Assembly: GCA_028565635.1 (NCBI GenBank)
Contig: JAOXYB010022548.1
Location: forward strand, 1-16,873
Reading direction: 5' to 3'
Length of the DNA stretch: 16,873 bases
From: Phoronis ovalis
Lineage: Eukaryota; Phoronida; Phoronidae
Within the stretch, counting starts at the first letter, position 1, and every line of letters starts with the position of its first letter. The translations under genes and the position numbers were made by a program. The notes beneath the pieces were generated by a model. The model had not been told where the DNA came from. It saw only the letters and a program-made list of their open reading frames with translations, and did not search any database. Positions 8,001 through 16,873 of the stretch are shown here, in pieces.

Positions 8001-11000
8001 ACAAAATAGAGATACCATTTTAAAGGTACATTGCAAGCACCCAAATTCCACACAACACTACGTACAAGCAGGACTCACCTCTTCTTTCATGATGTCTAAT
8101 TTCCATCATTTGAGTGCCATGTCTGTACACAGGATCTCTAAATTGTCCATATGGTGCTTTATGCATCACTCTCATAGGTTTATTATCTTTATAAACACAA
8201 TCTAGGATTTGATTGACATGTGAAGTAGGTGCAGCTGTGGCACCCATACTGCTGGCACGGTTACGATACTGCTGGGAATGACTGTCAGTGGCACGAGCAG
8301 GAGGCATCGTATGCTTTATTAGCAAATCAAGTTCACCCACAGCCTGAGTGAAAGGATTTGGTTCCTGTTATGATAAGTAAGCATATCAAGTATACAAAAA
8401 GAAAGATGACATATCAGATAAGAAGACATCTAATGGACTTCATAACATTTCTACTCAAAAACTTTACTTGAGATATCTTTTTCAAGATATTCCTACCATT
8501 TTCATTTTTGGGAAGATAACGCTATGCAATCCTACTATATAGAAAAATGTTCTTGCATGAGAACATATACTAGAACATTGCTATATGCAACTGCTTATAT
8601 TGCACAAGTTTTTATAGTTTAATGCCAATCAAAAACCTTTTATATTACCTGTGAATGTGGTTCTTGAGGCATAATCTCAAACTGATGATGTCGAAACAAC
8701 CCCATCTTCTGAGATACAATACTTCCAAGAAGATGAGAACGAGCATTGTGCCACTGCACCAATTGTTTCAGTTGCCTTTCTAAAGAGTTCATTCGATCAT
8801 GAGCCCAATTGTAAGCATATAAGCACATCTACAATAAACAAATAATAAGCGTATGAAATGACCTTATCAACAAGAGAAGATTGTCAGACTGTAAAAATAA
8901 GTAATCATGACAGTAAACATTTCAGATGTAATTGTTTTCCTAAAGCAATGATAAGGGCTTTGTGTTACTAATGCACAAGAGGCCAAGTTGTTGGTGCCAT
9001 CTAGCAATGAAGGCACTGAGTATTCTGTATCACAGAATTGTTTCAGAGTAGAGGCTTGTGTGGTAACACAGATAACAACCCTTCTGTTTCATTGCTTTAC
9101 TGCTGCACAACAGAAGCAAAAGTCACTATTGGCCAAAACTGTCTTGCTAATATTTAATATATAATCATGACATTGGATTATAATTCATCACACATTTTCA
9201 GGACAACTCTAAGCTATATCTGGAAATAATGTGCAATAACCACTTTGTAAATTTTAGGACATGGACAATATGAACCTCTCTGTCTTTAACCACTAAAACA
9301 AGAAGTCTCTGACGTGAAACAAAAACTTTCTCCAAGTTTGCATAAGGACCACTGCAGTCTTGACTTGATGTGCTTTCAAGTGGAACAAATTTTTGAAAAT
9401 TCTTGTACACTATAAATAAGAAAATTAATAAATAAGCAATTTAAAAATGGAACACTCACTACAAGCATGCCTGCACGCAGCTGTATTGTTTATATTTCAT
9501 CTTATGTTTTATTCAAGCTGATGTGCCAATTAATTTTATCCCCAATGGTTTGGTAGTGCCATATTAGATCAACTGCGGCACATCACTTGAATTAAGATAA
9601 ACTTAATAATCATGTATCGATCTTGAAAAAAAGTCTTAAGTAAAGATCATTAACAGTGAAACTCACTTGACTCACTGTAATATATTTAAATTCTAAAGTT
9701 AAAGATGATACTAATTAAATCAAAATAGTATATACATACTCGCAGGACTTGGCAATGATTGTTGTCCCTTGTCATCCTCCTCAGCAAGATATTGAGGATA
9801 ATCTAAGCTTCTACGCCACTGCTGAAAGTTACGACCAACCACAATATAAGTTGTGCCATCACCTGGTAGTAGGTAATTGCTGGCATGGCCCACATCTAAG
9901 CTTGATTCTGTCGTACCATCAGACTATAAATAGAAAAGTTATCTCTGAAGTATGCACTTTTAAATTAATGTGAAACCAGCCTGGTTAGCTTGATTGGTAG
10001 AGTCTGGTTTGCAATCCAGAGATCCAGGTTAGATTCTCACTAGTTCTTTTTGTGGTGGCTTGCTGGGCAGCAACCTTTTATAAACAGGTACAGTTAGGTC
10101 CTTCAAAACCTTCCTCAAAATAATTCAGCATTAAATTAAATACCAATAAAAATACTGAATTGTTGATGTATTCAAATGAACATATTTAACTTACATAACA
10201 ATTAACAAAAAGAAAAAAATAGAAAAAAGAAATGGTAAAATGCTTGCATTGTAGTAGGCTGGATTTATTTACAGCAATGATATTTCGTCTGGATAAAGAG
10301 GGTAGAAATGGGGTTGAAAATGAACAGAACACTATGTATGATCACTATCACCATCCTGCCATCTGGTGGTTGTAGAGACATCATTCTTCTGATGAAGTTT
10401 TCAGAGTGAAGATAAAACAATAAGGTGTTAACACTTTAGGTTGTGTCAATATTTACTCATAATCAAAATTTAGATTACCAACCTGATGAACTTATTTAAT
10501 CAAAGACTCAACTGTATATTTAAATGAAGAGCAACAACATACTAGTAAGGGAGTCCTGGATGGATTGGTTGGTCTAAAATCTGGTGGATGATCAGCATTA
10601 CCACTGGGCATTAATTTAAATACTTGTGGCTTGACATCAGTGCTGATATTGTTGACGAGAGACAGAAAATCTTTTAACACCACTTCCACAGATAAGCGAG
10701 ACAATAATCCTGTGTTGAGTTTGCAAACAGATGGAACTCCTATAACAGAGTAGCAAGTTTAGATATCTCTCCTCCATCCAAGTTCGGCAACACCGATGAA
10801 GGTGGCAAGGAGCCTCAAGTTGTTTAATGTACCATATAAATCTCATTAATGTCACATAATACATGAACATAAATAAAGTGCAAGTAAACTAATTAATATG
10901 GTTGTAAATTCGTATCAGTTAAAATGTATTTACAGTTGGACTTTATTAACTAGTTTGAAACCAGTTAAAAAACAATTTGAAACAGGTTAAAATATGACTG

Positions 11001-14000
11001 TTCATTTTCGAAGTTTAAGCACAATCAAATCAGTCAAATCGATCAAAAAAACTTGTGTGGACCCAACAATAATAAGCAGCTTACTTTTTCCTGACTTTGA
11101 ACTAGTTGCAAAAAGCTGTCTTTAGTAAAAGTATAAATGAAGAATAAATAATCGAACAAAGAAAAGAGCAATAAATAAACAAATGAACTGAACAGCAAAC
11201 TGACAAGGTATTAACTAACAAAAATGTTTAAATATACACAAATTTACAACAACCAAAACAAAGCAAGTTTCTTGAGTGAAGAATGATATTTTAAGATCTA
11301 AACATGCCTATTTACCTTGTTTGCTACAGTATTCAAACCAGTCAATCAAGGAAGATTTGTATAGAGGTAACAATGTTCCCCTCTCTCCTGTTTCATAACG
11401 CTGTATCTTAACTCGTAATTCTTCCACTCGAGAACTCCTGTGTGCCAAATGATTTTCATCCAGAGAATGGGTACGAGGGTGAAAGTCTTCTTGCATCTAT
11501 GCAAAAACAAAGTAAGGTTGCTGTATACATAACATTTTATGCACAGCCTTCAGGAATTCAATGGATACTTTGATAATAAAGTTATTATTAGAGTTTCTCA
11601 TAAGAAAGTCACATTTACATTTACTTGTTTTCTACAGAGATACTTTATAAAACAAAAGATGACTTGTGGACTTTATTAGGGAATTATGAAATAAATAAGC
11701 TTTAAGCAAAAGATGACTGCACGAAAGTTATCAAGATTTAGACTTACCTTAGCTTCCTTAACTGTTGGTGAAGTCAATGCTTTAGCACGACCAATCACAT
11801 CAAAGATGGAGAAAGGAGAAGAATTCTTTCTCAGTAAATGTGGCTTTTCAGCAGATTGAAGCACTTGCTTTGAATTTGAAGACTCTTCCAGTTCTTGTTC
11901 TGTGATAAAAATGAGTTATCTCAACCTATGTTAAGAGTTCCTGAGGTGCACTTACATTATCAGGCAATACATAATCATTTGAAAGTAATCTATAATTTCT
12001 TCTAAATTCATTATGTTGACTAGTCTAAGAATTAAACAAACATACGTCCCCCTATTTGTGCAACATTCAGTCATTCAACTATCAGTGTTGCCCAACAAGC
12101 ACAGAGTCATTTAACTAATAGAAAGTCTCACTAAAAAATATTTTGAATAATTACAACATTAAAAATAAATTTCAGGTTTCCCTTTCCAGCATCGGATGCC
12201 TTACCTGATATAGAAGGTATAGGTGATGAAGGGACCGACTGGAAAATCAAATCCGTGGGCTGTTGCGGAATAGCACACAATGGCGCAGTCAGAAAATGGT
12301 ACTCCATGATTACATCACACAAAGCATGTCTAATGGCTGGCAGAAGTTGACGATGAGTCAAGGATTCTATGTCAACATCACCTCTCTCCCATATACTGAA
12401 TCTTATCAATGCAGTTGGGCCTAAACAAAACACACTAAAGTTTATGTCACCCTTTTTGAACCACATTGATCGATTTTCGTCAATATTACTACTGGCATAT
12501 TTTAATAAAACCAATGTAGCAATGGAGTATTTATTATTCTAAATAGCCGCCTGAAATATTTGCGACAATGTGTTATCTACATTCCACTCGTTTTTCTACA
12601 CAGCTTAATAAAAATATTAACTTGCAGATTAGCAGATTCTTACGGGAACTCTACAAGCTATGTGACCGAGCTGCCTGGGGTCTATTGAGCGATAAACAAT
12701 AGAATGATTATGATGCTAAGTGTTAACCTGTGAGGTGTGTCAATTTATTTGTGCAAAGGGACATCATTTAAGCGGAATAATATGTTATTCTGCTGAAGTA
12801 TACTTTCCAGTCTAGATCTTTTGATAGCCCCACTCACAGTTGGTCAACTGCTAAGTCATGGTGAAGTTCTGATGTTTGCTTGGATCTAACTATTCGAAAA
12901 ATGTTAACATTTCCTGGCAAACTCATTTGCCATTTATCAGACCAATTAGTTAATGCATTACAACATTCTGTCACAAATGTTTTTTTGTCAGCAGTCAGAA
13001 AATAATCTTACTCACAATGTTAAACCATCCCCTACATCATTAATGTACAGTAGGAATGACAATGGCTCGAGGACATGTACATGTGCATAATTCGATTGTG
13101 AAACCAAAGAATGTATTAGAATGAACTTTTAATCTGACAAGTAACAAGCAGCTACTTGTGCTCAAACATGATTTTTATATATGTTGATTGTACAATCCTT
13201 TGCACAAGTAGCATTGTTATATCTTTGTTTTACCTGGCTTGCTGGTATCAGGTGTGAATTTATACGTGGATGTCAGACTGTCAAACATGCTGAAATCATA
13301 CTCATCTTTGTACGATTCTGAATCTGGTTTGGTGCACTTCACTAACTGTACTGGGTGACCTTTACCATCAACCAATGACAGCTGAATAACAGCAATGCCG
13401 ATGCCTGAAAAGTATAAATTTATCATTATTCAACTATGAACACGCAACTGTTTTTCTGGTTCCATCATCGCATATCCATGGATATTCATGATAAACCAGC
13501 CTTGGCTGGCTTTCAATATATAATTTAATACATGAAAACTTCAAATGTATCATGCATCATGCAATGACCTACACATGCATTAGTAATAGAGAACAGTACA
13601 AGTGGCTATTGACATAATATTGAGTCACTGAATGGCACAACATGTTGCACGAATCATTCGATACATAATGGAACATAACCAAAAAGGCACTCGATAGAGC
13701 GCAAACCTCTGCCAATATGAATATTTCGATGATCCATAACCAGATTTTCACGAAAATCTAATCAATTTGTCTCTATGACACACCTGACCCATCCACCAAC
13801 TTTCGTCCAAATCCTTCCGCAACTTTTTGAGATATCCTGCTAACAAACAGAGGGGGTGAATACAGAACCCGAGCATCACCACCTGGTGATGGAGGTAAAC
13901 AGTTAGTTCGGAGTTACTCAAACATTATAAATTTACAAAGACATACCTTTTCCACCTGATTGTTGGGTACGGTTATACAGGAAAACCTCATTTTCAGCAA

Positions 14001-14665
14001 AAGCTGTTGGGTTACGTTTCGTGTAGTCCTGGAAAAATCAACTTCCTTTATCAGCCATGGGTATACCGGATATAATACATTAATTATTCTTTTGCTGTGT
14101 TACAGAACATTGTGGGAGATTTACATAATTTATACCTAGGATGTATAACATAGGTAGTAAAGCAAAAGGTGAGTTCATTAGTTTGTTGTACTGTATTTGT
14201 CTGCTATTAACAGCTTTTACAGATATTACAGTACCACATTTACAGAATGCCTGTTTACAACCAATATTGTTTTTTTGGTACCATTAATTTTTTACATGAA
14301 ATACATAGACTTATTAGCAAGTTTTGTTCTGCCAGGTTCTGCACAGGCTGCTCCACTTTTAATAACCAAACTCTTCCCCAGGACTCTTCCACAATGTCTT
14401 GGCAAAAATTGATTAATAATTTATTCTAAGGGTATTGAACATTTATTAAGGTTTACAAAACATACTATTTTAAACAAGCTTAAATGCAGTCTAATCATAC
14501 CTGGAAGTGGCTGTCTGCTTTACTATCCGCATATTTCGGTGTGAATAGAAACTGCTGTAGATTCTGCCTCAAGTAATAGTTAAGAGCACACAATTGTAAC
14601 ATCACTGATGCTGGTATGGTGAAATGTAAAACTTCTTTGGGCATCTCATCTAGCCTTTGGATGAA
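4814..14665 (-). CDS. SZT2: SZT2, scaffold subunit of KICSTOR; 17 internal exons, partial at both ends
   Basis: SZT2 is the very large (about 3,400 residues in human) scaffold of KICSTOR, with KPTN, ITFG2 and KICS2. It recruits GATOR1 to the lysosome so that mTORC1 is switched off when amino acids or glucose are low. I joined 17 exons by hand: 14501-14665, 13947-14028, 13784-13882, 13234-13404, 12205-12420, 11748-11899, 11316-11496, 10543-10739, 9740-9923, 9276-9409, 8649-8828, 8079-8364, 7474-7553, 7046-7198, 6344-6564, 5944-6163, 4814-5027 (5'->3' on the minus strand). Every intron is GT-AG and all phases agree, giving about 978 residues without a stop. Recognition rests mainly on the last exon (KDLTHVHSFAHDFHLRAIQF), which I recall as an SZT2 signature, supported by GFGRKLVDGSGIGIAVIQL and YVQYLQSLGFIQIQVRP. 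It is presumably residues in the C-terminal half or third. There is no catalytic domain and no obvious membrane segment. No frameshift is seen. The N-terminal region and the true C-terminus are outside the assembled part. Confidence 0.85.
5028..5943 (-). other. SZT2 intron p-q, 916 bp
   Basis: AT-rich with no exon recognised. It holds a small 7 bp tandem repeat (AGTAAGC type, 5437-5456) and one copy of a 20 bp direct repeat (5725-5744) that recurs at 6682-6701. Confidence 0.6.
5944..6163 (-). CDS. SZT2: SZT2 exon p
   Basis: 220 nt, phase 2 to 0. It encodes LYHLQKTFHGGIMMVELVFQ then DVYFDVKIYAFEIPR and INWTGQL. Acceptor GATTTTTCAG; donor ACTG|GTGAGG. Confidence 0.9.
6344..6564 (-). CDS. SZT2: SZT2 exon o
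   Basis: 221 nt, phase 0 to 2. A basic polar linker leads into KLYQEEYWHAELRSSFVQQY and VQYLQSLGFIQIQVRPMSPK, a region resembling vertebrate SZT2. Donor GAAG|GTAAGA. Confidence 0.9.
6565..7045 (-). other. SZT2 intron n-o, 481 bp
   Basis: No coding content recognised. It contains the second copy of the 20 bp direct repeat at 6682-6701. Confidence 0.6.
7046..7198 (-). CDS. SZT2: SZT2 exon n
   Basis: 153 nt, phase 0 to 0. It encodes EEVLHLLKHSSRLIHNVATP and LLFSPVWRYKVFDSPTEYDS, then a Pro-rich tail (PQPPLPSETKS). Donor TCT|GTAAGT. Confidence 0.9.
7474..7553 (-). CDS. SZT2: SZT2 exon m (short)
   Basis: 80 nt, phase 1 to 0. It encodes EKSKKEKLYQLYEMWQQRVG, ending SHLPIT. Acceptor TTTATTTACAG; donor ACT|GTAAGT. 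Too short for an ORF scan but required by phase. Confidence 0.8.
7554..8078 (-). other. SZT2 intron l-m, 525 bp
   Basis: AT-rich, with short TA-rich palindromic runs near 7935-7965. Nothing else is recognised. Confidence 0.6.
8079..8364 (-). CDS. SZT2: SZT2 exon l (longest here)
   Basis: 286 nt, phase 0 to 1. The low-complexity middle is rich in Ser, Ala, Gln and Arg (SHSQQYRNRASSMGATAAPT); it is followed by APYGQFRDPVYRHGTQMMEI. Consensus donor AGAG|GTGAGT. Probably a flexible linker. Confidence 0.85.
8649..8828 (-). CDS. SZT2: SZT2 exon k
   Basis: 180 nt, phase 0 to 0. It encodes MCLYAYNWAHDRMNSLERQL, then a helical QLVQWHNARSHLLGSIVSQK, ending PHSQ. Acceptor TTATTGTAG; donor ACAG|GTAATA. 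Confidence 0.9.
8829..9739 (-). other. SZT2 introns j-k and i-j
   Basis: Introns of 447 bp (8829-9275) and 330 bp (9410-9739) on either side of exon j. A slightly GC-richer patch at about 8990-9120 could be an old repeat, but I recognise no family. Confidence 0.5.
9276..9409 (-). CDS. SZT2: SZT2 exon j, weak donor
   Basis: 134 nt, phase 1 to 0. It encodes YKNFQKFVPLESTSSQDC and the beta-like VFVSRQRLLVLVVKDRE. The donor GAGAG|GTTCAT is poor, but it is the only one I found that joins in phase to the next exon's YAYNW block. The open frame otherwise runs on for 26 codons to a TGA. Confidence 0.75.
9740..9923 (-). CDS. SZT2: SZT2 exon i
   Basis: 184 nt, phase 0 to 1. It contains SNYLLPGDGTTYIVVGRNFQ and QWRRSLDYPQYLAEEDDKGQ. 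Donor GCGA|GTATGT; the split codon becomes ATG with the next exon. Confidence 0.9.
9975..10045 (+). repeat. Degenerate tRNA-derived (SINE-like) element
   Basis: The stretch has a Pol III A-box match, TAGCTTGATTGG (9986-9997), and a weaker B-box, GGTTAGATTCT (10027-10037), at tRNA-like spacing. Between them CTGGTTTGCAATCCAG resembles an anticodon arm that has lost one base; the parent was perhaps a tRNA with a TGC or GCA anticodon. The acceptor ends do not pair, so it is not a working tRNA. It lies antisense in the 619 bp SZT2 intron h-i (9924-10542); the rest of that intron is AT-rich and may include the SINE body. Confidence 0.55.
10543..10739 (-). CDS. SZT2: SZT2 exon h
   Basis: 197 nt, phase 1 to 0. 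It encodes GVPSVCKLNTGLLSRLSVEV onward to PTNPSRTPLL. Donor CTA|GTATGT. Reading through this donor meets a stop 15 codons later, so retention would truncate the protein. Confidence 0.85.
10740..11315 (-). other. SZT2 intron g-h, 576 bp
   Basis: A GC-richer segment at about 10765-10815 sits just upstream of exon h, but an in-frame TAA separates it from that exon, so I leave it as intron. Confidence 0.55.
11316..11496 (-). CDS. SZT2: SZT2 exon g
   Basis: 181 nt, phase 0 to 1. It begins with an in-frame ATG that is simply an internal Met after acceptor TTTGCATAG. It contains the charged RVEELRVKIQRYETGERG and LIDWFEYCSKQ. Confidence 0.85.
11748..11899 (-). CDS. SZT2: SZT2 exon f
   Basis: 152 nt, phase 1 to 0. 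A polar linker (EQELEESSNSKQ) is followed by FSIFDVIGRAKALTSPTVKE. Consensus donor AAG|GTAAGT. Confidence 0.85.
11900..12204 (-). other. SZT2 intron e-f, 305 bp
   Basis: No features recognised. Confidence 0.6.
12205..12420 (-). CDS. SZT2: SZT2 exon e
   Basis: 216 nt, phase 1 to 1. It contains ALIRFSIWERGDVDIESLTH and the helical AIRHALCDVIMEYHFL, then a Pro/Ser-rich end. Acceptor TTGTTTAG; donor ATCAG|GTAAGG. Confidence 0.9.
12421..13233 (-). other. SZT2 intron d-e, 813 bp
   Basis: No exon recognised. A small perfect inverted repeat (ACAAGTA / TACTTGT, 9 nt loop) lies at 13137-13159. Confidence 0.55.
13234..13404 (-). CDS. SZT2: SZT2 exon d
   Basis: 171 nt, phase 1 to 1. It continues exon c with GIGIAVIQLSLVDGKGHPVQ and then a charged segment (KCTKPDSESYKDEYDF). 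Donor CCAG|GTAAAA. Confidence 0.9.
13405..13783 (-). other. SZT2 intron c-d, 379 bp
   Basis: No coding content recognised. A small CAGCC/GGCTG hairpin lies near 13497-13510. Confidence 0.55.
13784..13882 (-). CDS. SZT2: SZT2 exon c
   Basis: 99 nt, phase 1 to 1. It runs from GDARVLYSPPLF to AEGFGRKLVDGS. A nearer AG beside TTAGCAG would put the exon out of frame, so the acceptor ATCACCAG is the one used. Confidence 0.85.
13947..14028 (-). CDS. SZT2: SZT2 exon b
   Basis: 82 nt, phase 0 to 1. It encodes DYTKRNPTAFAENEVFLYNR and ends in GGK before donor AAAAG|GTATGT. Confidence 0.85.
14029..14500 (-). other. SZT2 intron a-b, 472 bp
   Basis: Two short plus-strand frames overlap at 14197-14429 but show no domain and look accidental. 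No other feature is recognised. Confidence 0.55.
14501..14665 (-). CDS. SZT2: SZT2 exon a (first in window), 55 codons
   Basis: Phase 0 to 0. The acceptor TTGTTCCAG precedes FIQRLDEMPKEVLHF and the donor is CCAG|GTATGA. It includes LCALNYYLRQNLQQFLF, probably a helical segment. Upstream exons lie beyond at least 2.2 kb of intron. Confidence 0.85.
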
Positions 14666-16552
14666 CTGGAACAAATAGAAGAATTGAAAGATATTTAAAG
14701 CACATAGGTGGTAATTTTTTAAAACATGCCAATAAGCAAAATAATAGATATATCAGCATGTTGCATACAATGACAAAAGCTATAAAACAAGAAACATTGT
14801 TGTAAAAAGCAGTGAAAGAAAAGTTGCCTTTTGTTCAGTTCAACCTACCACTCCAAATAGCAAGAGGCCCACATTGCAAATAGATGTCAATCACATTATA
14901 GCAGTTCATATACAGGCATATGGTTTGTACCAAGTGGTTGTGAGTATCTTAGATATATTTTGGGGATGTACCACTGAGGGTAAATTTTTCTGACTAACGC
15001 TGTACCAAAAATATTGAAATATCTATATCAGATTTTGTGATTTTTTAAACAAGGAAGTTAACCAATCGCGAAAGAAATCAGATAACCAAGAATAAAGACA
15101 ATCTGTCATTAGTTGGCAAATAACTACATTTTAGTATTTTTATGGTACTGTATGTATCAGTGAAAAATATATTTTTCCCACATGGTTACATGCAAACGTT
15201 GCTCATCTCTGATGTCATCAGCGCTGCATTATGGGTAATAAAGGTTATAATGGCAGCTTCTAGAGCCACAAACACAAATGCCTATAACTTAAAAATGAAT
15301 CGAGCAATTTTGATAATACTTCTTGAAAAATATTCTTTTAACAGATATGTAAGCGAATAGCTTATGTCACGTTAGTGAGACACCTTGTTCTCTTTAATTA
15401 GCTAATGTAAAGTGTTTGATCTTGAAGATCTAGGTATAGGTCACAGTTCATTATTAATCATTTGATGCACAGTAATCAAACTCACTTGTGGCATGTTGTC
15501 AAACATGGATGTTGACAACATATGACATCTCTATTATTTCTCCATCTCGTATAGTATTTGAGATATATACCATAAACATACAATGTGACGATGTCAACGC
15601 ATAAATGCACCTGATCGAAATTCACAGCAGTGCTGTGTGACTGATGCGACGAAAATTCTTTACAAATAGAAAAATAATAATGCTCACACTTTTTCAGTGT
15701 TTATTAATATATGAACAACAGGGTGTAATAAATTCTAAAAAGTGTCTGTTCAGCTTTCAGCTAATGTAAAATGATTGTCATTTTTATGTTAGAAATGTTA
15801 TCTCAAGGTTTATCCCATGCTCCTGTGTCACCATGAAAATCCTACGTAATTTTTAAAGTATATGTGGAAATAATGTTGAAATATTTTTAAAAATGTGAGT
15901 GATATAATATAACCTAGCTGATTTCAAATTCAAATTGTTTTAATGTGCTGTTTTTCAGGAAAGTTCCTGTTTTACATATCCCTGTTAAAAATTATTTATA
16001 GCCAACTGTAGCGCATAGCTTGACCCCAGCAGATAGATATCAGACGTTAGTAAAAAGCCAAGTATACTTATATGTAGCATTGCATCACACAATGAATTTG
16101 TATGATAATTGTGCACATAATGCATAAGTGAATGGATGTGTTCACATTAGAGACAAACAAATTTATCATCATTTTAAGTCCATGCAATAAGAGATAAAGG
16201 TCGTATTCAGATGAACAGTGTGAAAGAAACATTTTTTTCACTAACAAAACCATATCAGAGTGACACGGGAGTACGAGATGTACTATTATATAGTTTAATC
16301 ACTTCTGAGGATTCAGCAATGAACATCAATAAACAATTATTTGTTAGGCAGTTAGTGCTAAGGTTGTGATTCAGATTCATGCTTACCACTTTACATGTCA
16401 GGGCAAGTGCAACAGCTTATAGAATATCATTTTATTTAAAATGAATATGACTTTTTGAAACACATCTTTGAAACAAGACATTAACATTACAGAAATATAA
16501 TGCAAACATTGATTATAACCCAAATTTTTGTTTAGATAAAAATACACTTTAA
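14666..16552 (-). other. SZT2 upstream intron, at least 1.9 kb
   Basis: No exon with matching phase and acceptor was found. A stretch such as the open frame ending at 14849 has a donor-like GTAGGT but no acceptor before its upstream stop. The stretch around 15140-15360 has a 72-codon plus-strand frame of unknown nature. A hairpin with perfect 10 bp arms lies at 15493-15521. Confidence 0.5.
15493..15521. repeat. Perfect 10 bp inverted repeat, 9 nt loop
   Basis: ATGTTGTCAA at 15493-15502 pairs exactly with TTGACAACAT at 15512-15521. It is intronic to SZT2 and no function is assigned. Confidence 0.6.
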
Positions 16553-16732
16553 AATGGAAATGACACCTTTATACAGGCAAATAAACTAGAAGACTGCACT
16601 GAAATTCTACAAACACTTCAAGTACAACTGGATGTTCCTAACAATACACCATATGGCATAAGGTCACAATTGATGTAACCACAGTGGTGGCGGAGTGACC
16701 TGGCCCTGCTGGAAGAAGTGCGAAAACCTTAA
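16553..16732 (+). pseudogene. Exon-like open stretch with one in-frame stop, unknown
   Basis: After an acceptor-like TTTATACAG (ending 16576) the plus frame reads ANKLEDCTEILQTLQVQLDV, then PNNTPYGIRSQLM, a TAA at 16676-16678, and in the same frame PQWWRSDLALLEEVRKP before a second TAA at 16730-16732. Composition is protein-like and GC-richer than its surroundings. It could be a decayed exon, a terminal exon that ends at the first TAA, or chance. I do not recognise the protein. Confidence 0.25.
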
Positions 16733-16734
16733 AT

Positions 16735-16802
16735 TTATGATTTTTTCTTTTTTCCTCCTTGGCGCTGGCTTTTTTGGTTGTTTCTCTTTGAAAGGCAAAT
16801 CA
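16735..16802 (-). CDS. Possible terminal exon with Lys-rich tail, unknown
   Basis: On the minus strand a good acceptor (ATCTCTTGTACAG) is followed, in the frame entered at phase 1, by ICLSKRNNQKSQRQGGKKKKS and a TAA. Lysine-rich C-termini of this kind are common in small nuclear or ribosome-associated proteins, but no family is recognised. Another frame stays open further (DLPFKEKQPKKPAPRRKKEK). If this really is another gene's last exon, it would conflict with SZT2 extending rightwards on the same strand unless it is nested. A-rich sequence makes chance plausible. Confidence 0.2.
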
Positions 16803-16873
16803 CTGTACAAGAGATTGAAACTAATATTAGCTTTTTAAAGTAAAATACACCAAAATTTGATGGGATTATTTGA

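Noticed and set aside
8020-8340. Minus-strand frame starting at an ATG inside exon l, as a separate small gene
   Set aside because: It is the interior of an SZT2 exon running past its donor into the intron.
10765-10815. Patch containing ACTTGGATGG, reminiscent of 5S rRNA
   Set aside because: Only about 10 bases match the 5S 3' region; there is no wider similarity or internal promoter.
14820-14900. Minus-strand SICNVGLLLFGV stretch with donor-like GTAGGT, as an upstream SZT2 exon
   Set aside because: It has the right phase, but no AG acceptor lies between the upstream stop and the open stretch.
15142-15360. 72-codon plus-strand frame
   Set aside because: It has no domain, signal or splice context that I recognise; it may be part of a decayed repeat, but I could not show this.
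1-16873. CRISPR arrays, operons, prokaryotic promoters or a defence system
   Set aside because: The window is spliced animal DNA; no regular short direct-repeat arrays or bacterial gene organisation are present.

Overview
This is an animal nuclear genomic window, AT-rich, with spliced genes and interspersed repeats. Nothing in it is bacterial or viral. The gene content (an SZT2 orthologue and a CHK/EcKinase-family gene) points to an invertebrate. Drosophila is unlikely because, as I recall, it lacks SZT2. I cannot fix the phylum: a non-dipteran arthropod, chelicerate, priapulid or lophotrochozoan would all fit.

Layout. Positions 1-870 hold diverged copies of a ~155-166 bp repeat and a small 32-33 bp triplication. 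Positions 982-2021 are a compact DNA-transposon insertion with 55 bp terminal inverted repeats and a TTA target-site duplication; inside it is a 116-codon minus-strand ORF of unknown nature. Positions 2025-2928 look non-coding. Positions 2929-4155 (+) encode a 408-residue CHK kinase-like protein, which is probably the last and largest exon of a gene whose first exon(s) I do not see; its 3' UTR and a poly(A) signal follow.

Positions 4814-14665 (-) hold 17 consecutive internal exons of SZT2, the giant scaffold of the KICSTOR complex. I assembled them by hand from splice signals. All junctions keep one reading frame, giving 2,935 nt or about 978 residues. The N-terminal part of the protein lies to the right of the window. 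The last exon seen ends at a good splice donor, so the gene continues leftwards, either past or through the CHK gene on the opposite strand. A degenerate tRNA-derived (SINE-like) element sits in one SZT2 intron, and an exact 20 bp direct repeat lies in two others.

Positions 14666-16873 are at least 2.2 kb of intron. Only the last 300 bp look unusual: a GC-richer patch with two short, exon-like open stretches on opposite strands.

Function. SZT2 belongs to the machinery that places GATOR1 on lysosomes and restrains mTORC1 when nutrients are low. The CHK protein is a predicted small-molecule kinase with no known link to that pathway, so the two are neighbours by position only. I found no strong case for an undescribed system. 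The best leads are the unassigned TIR element, the antisense CHK/SZT2 arrangement and the right-edge open stretches.
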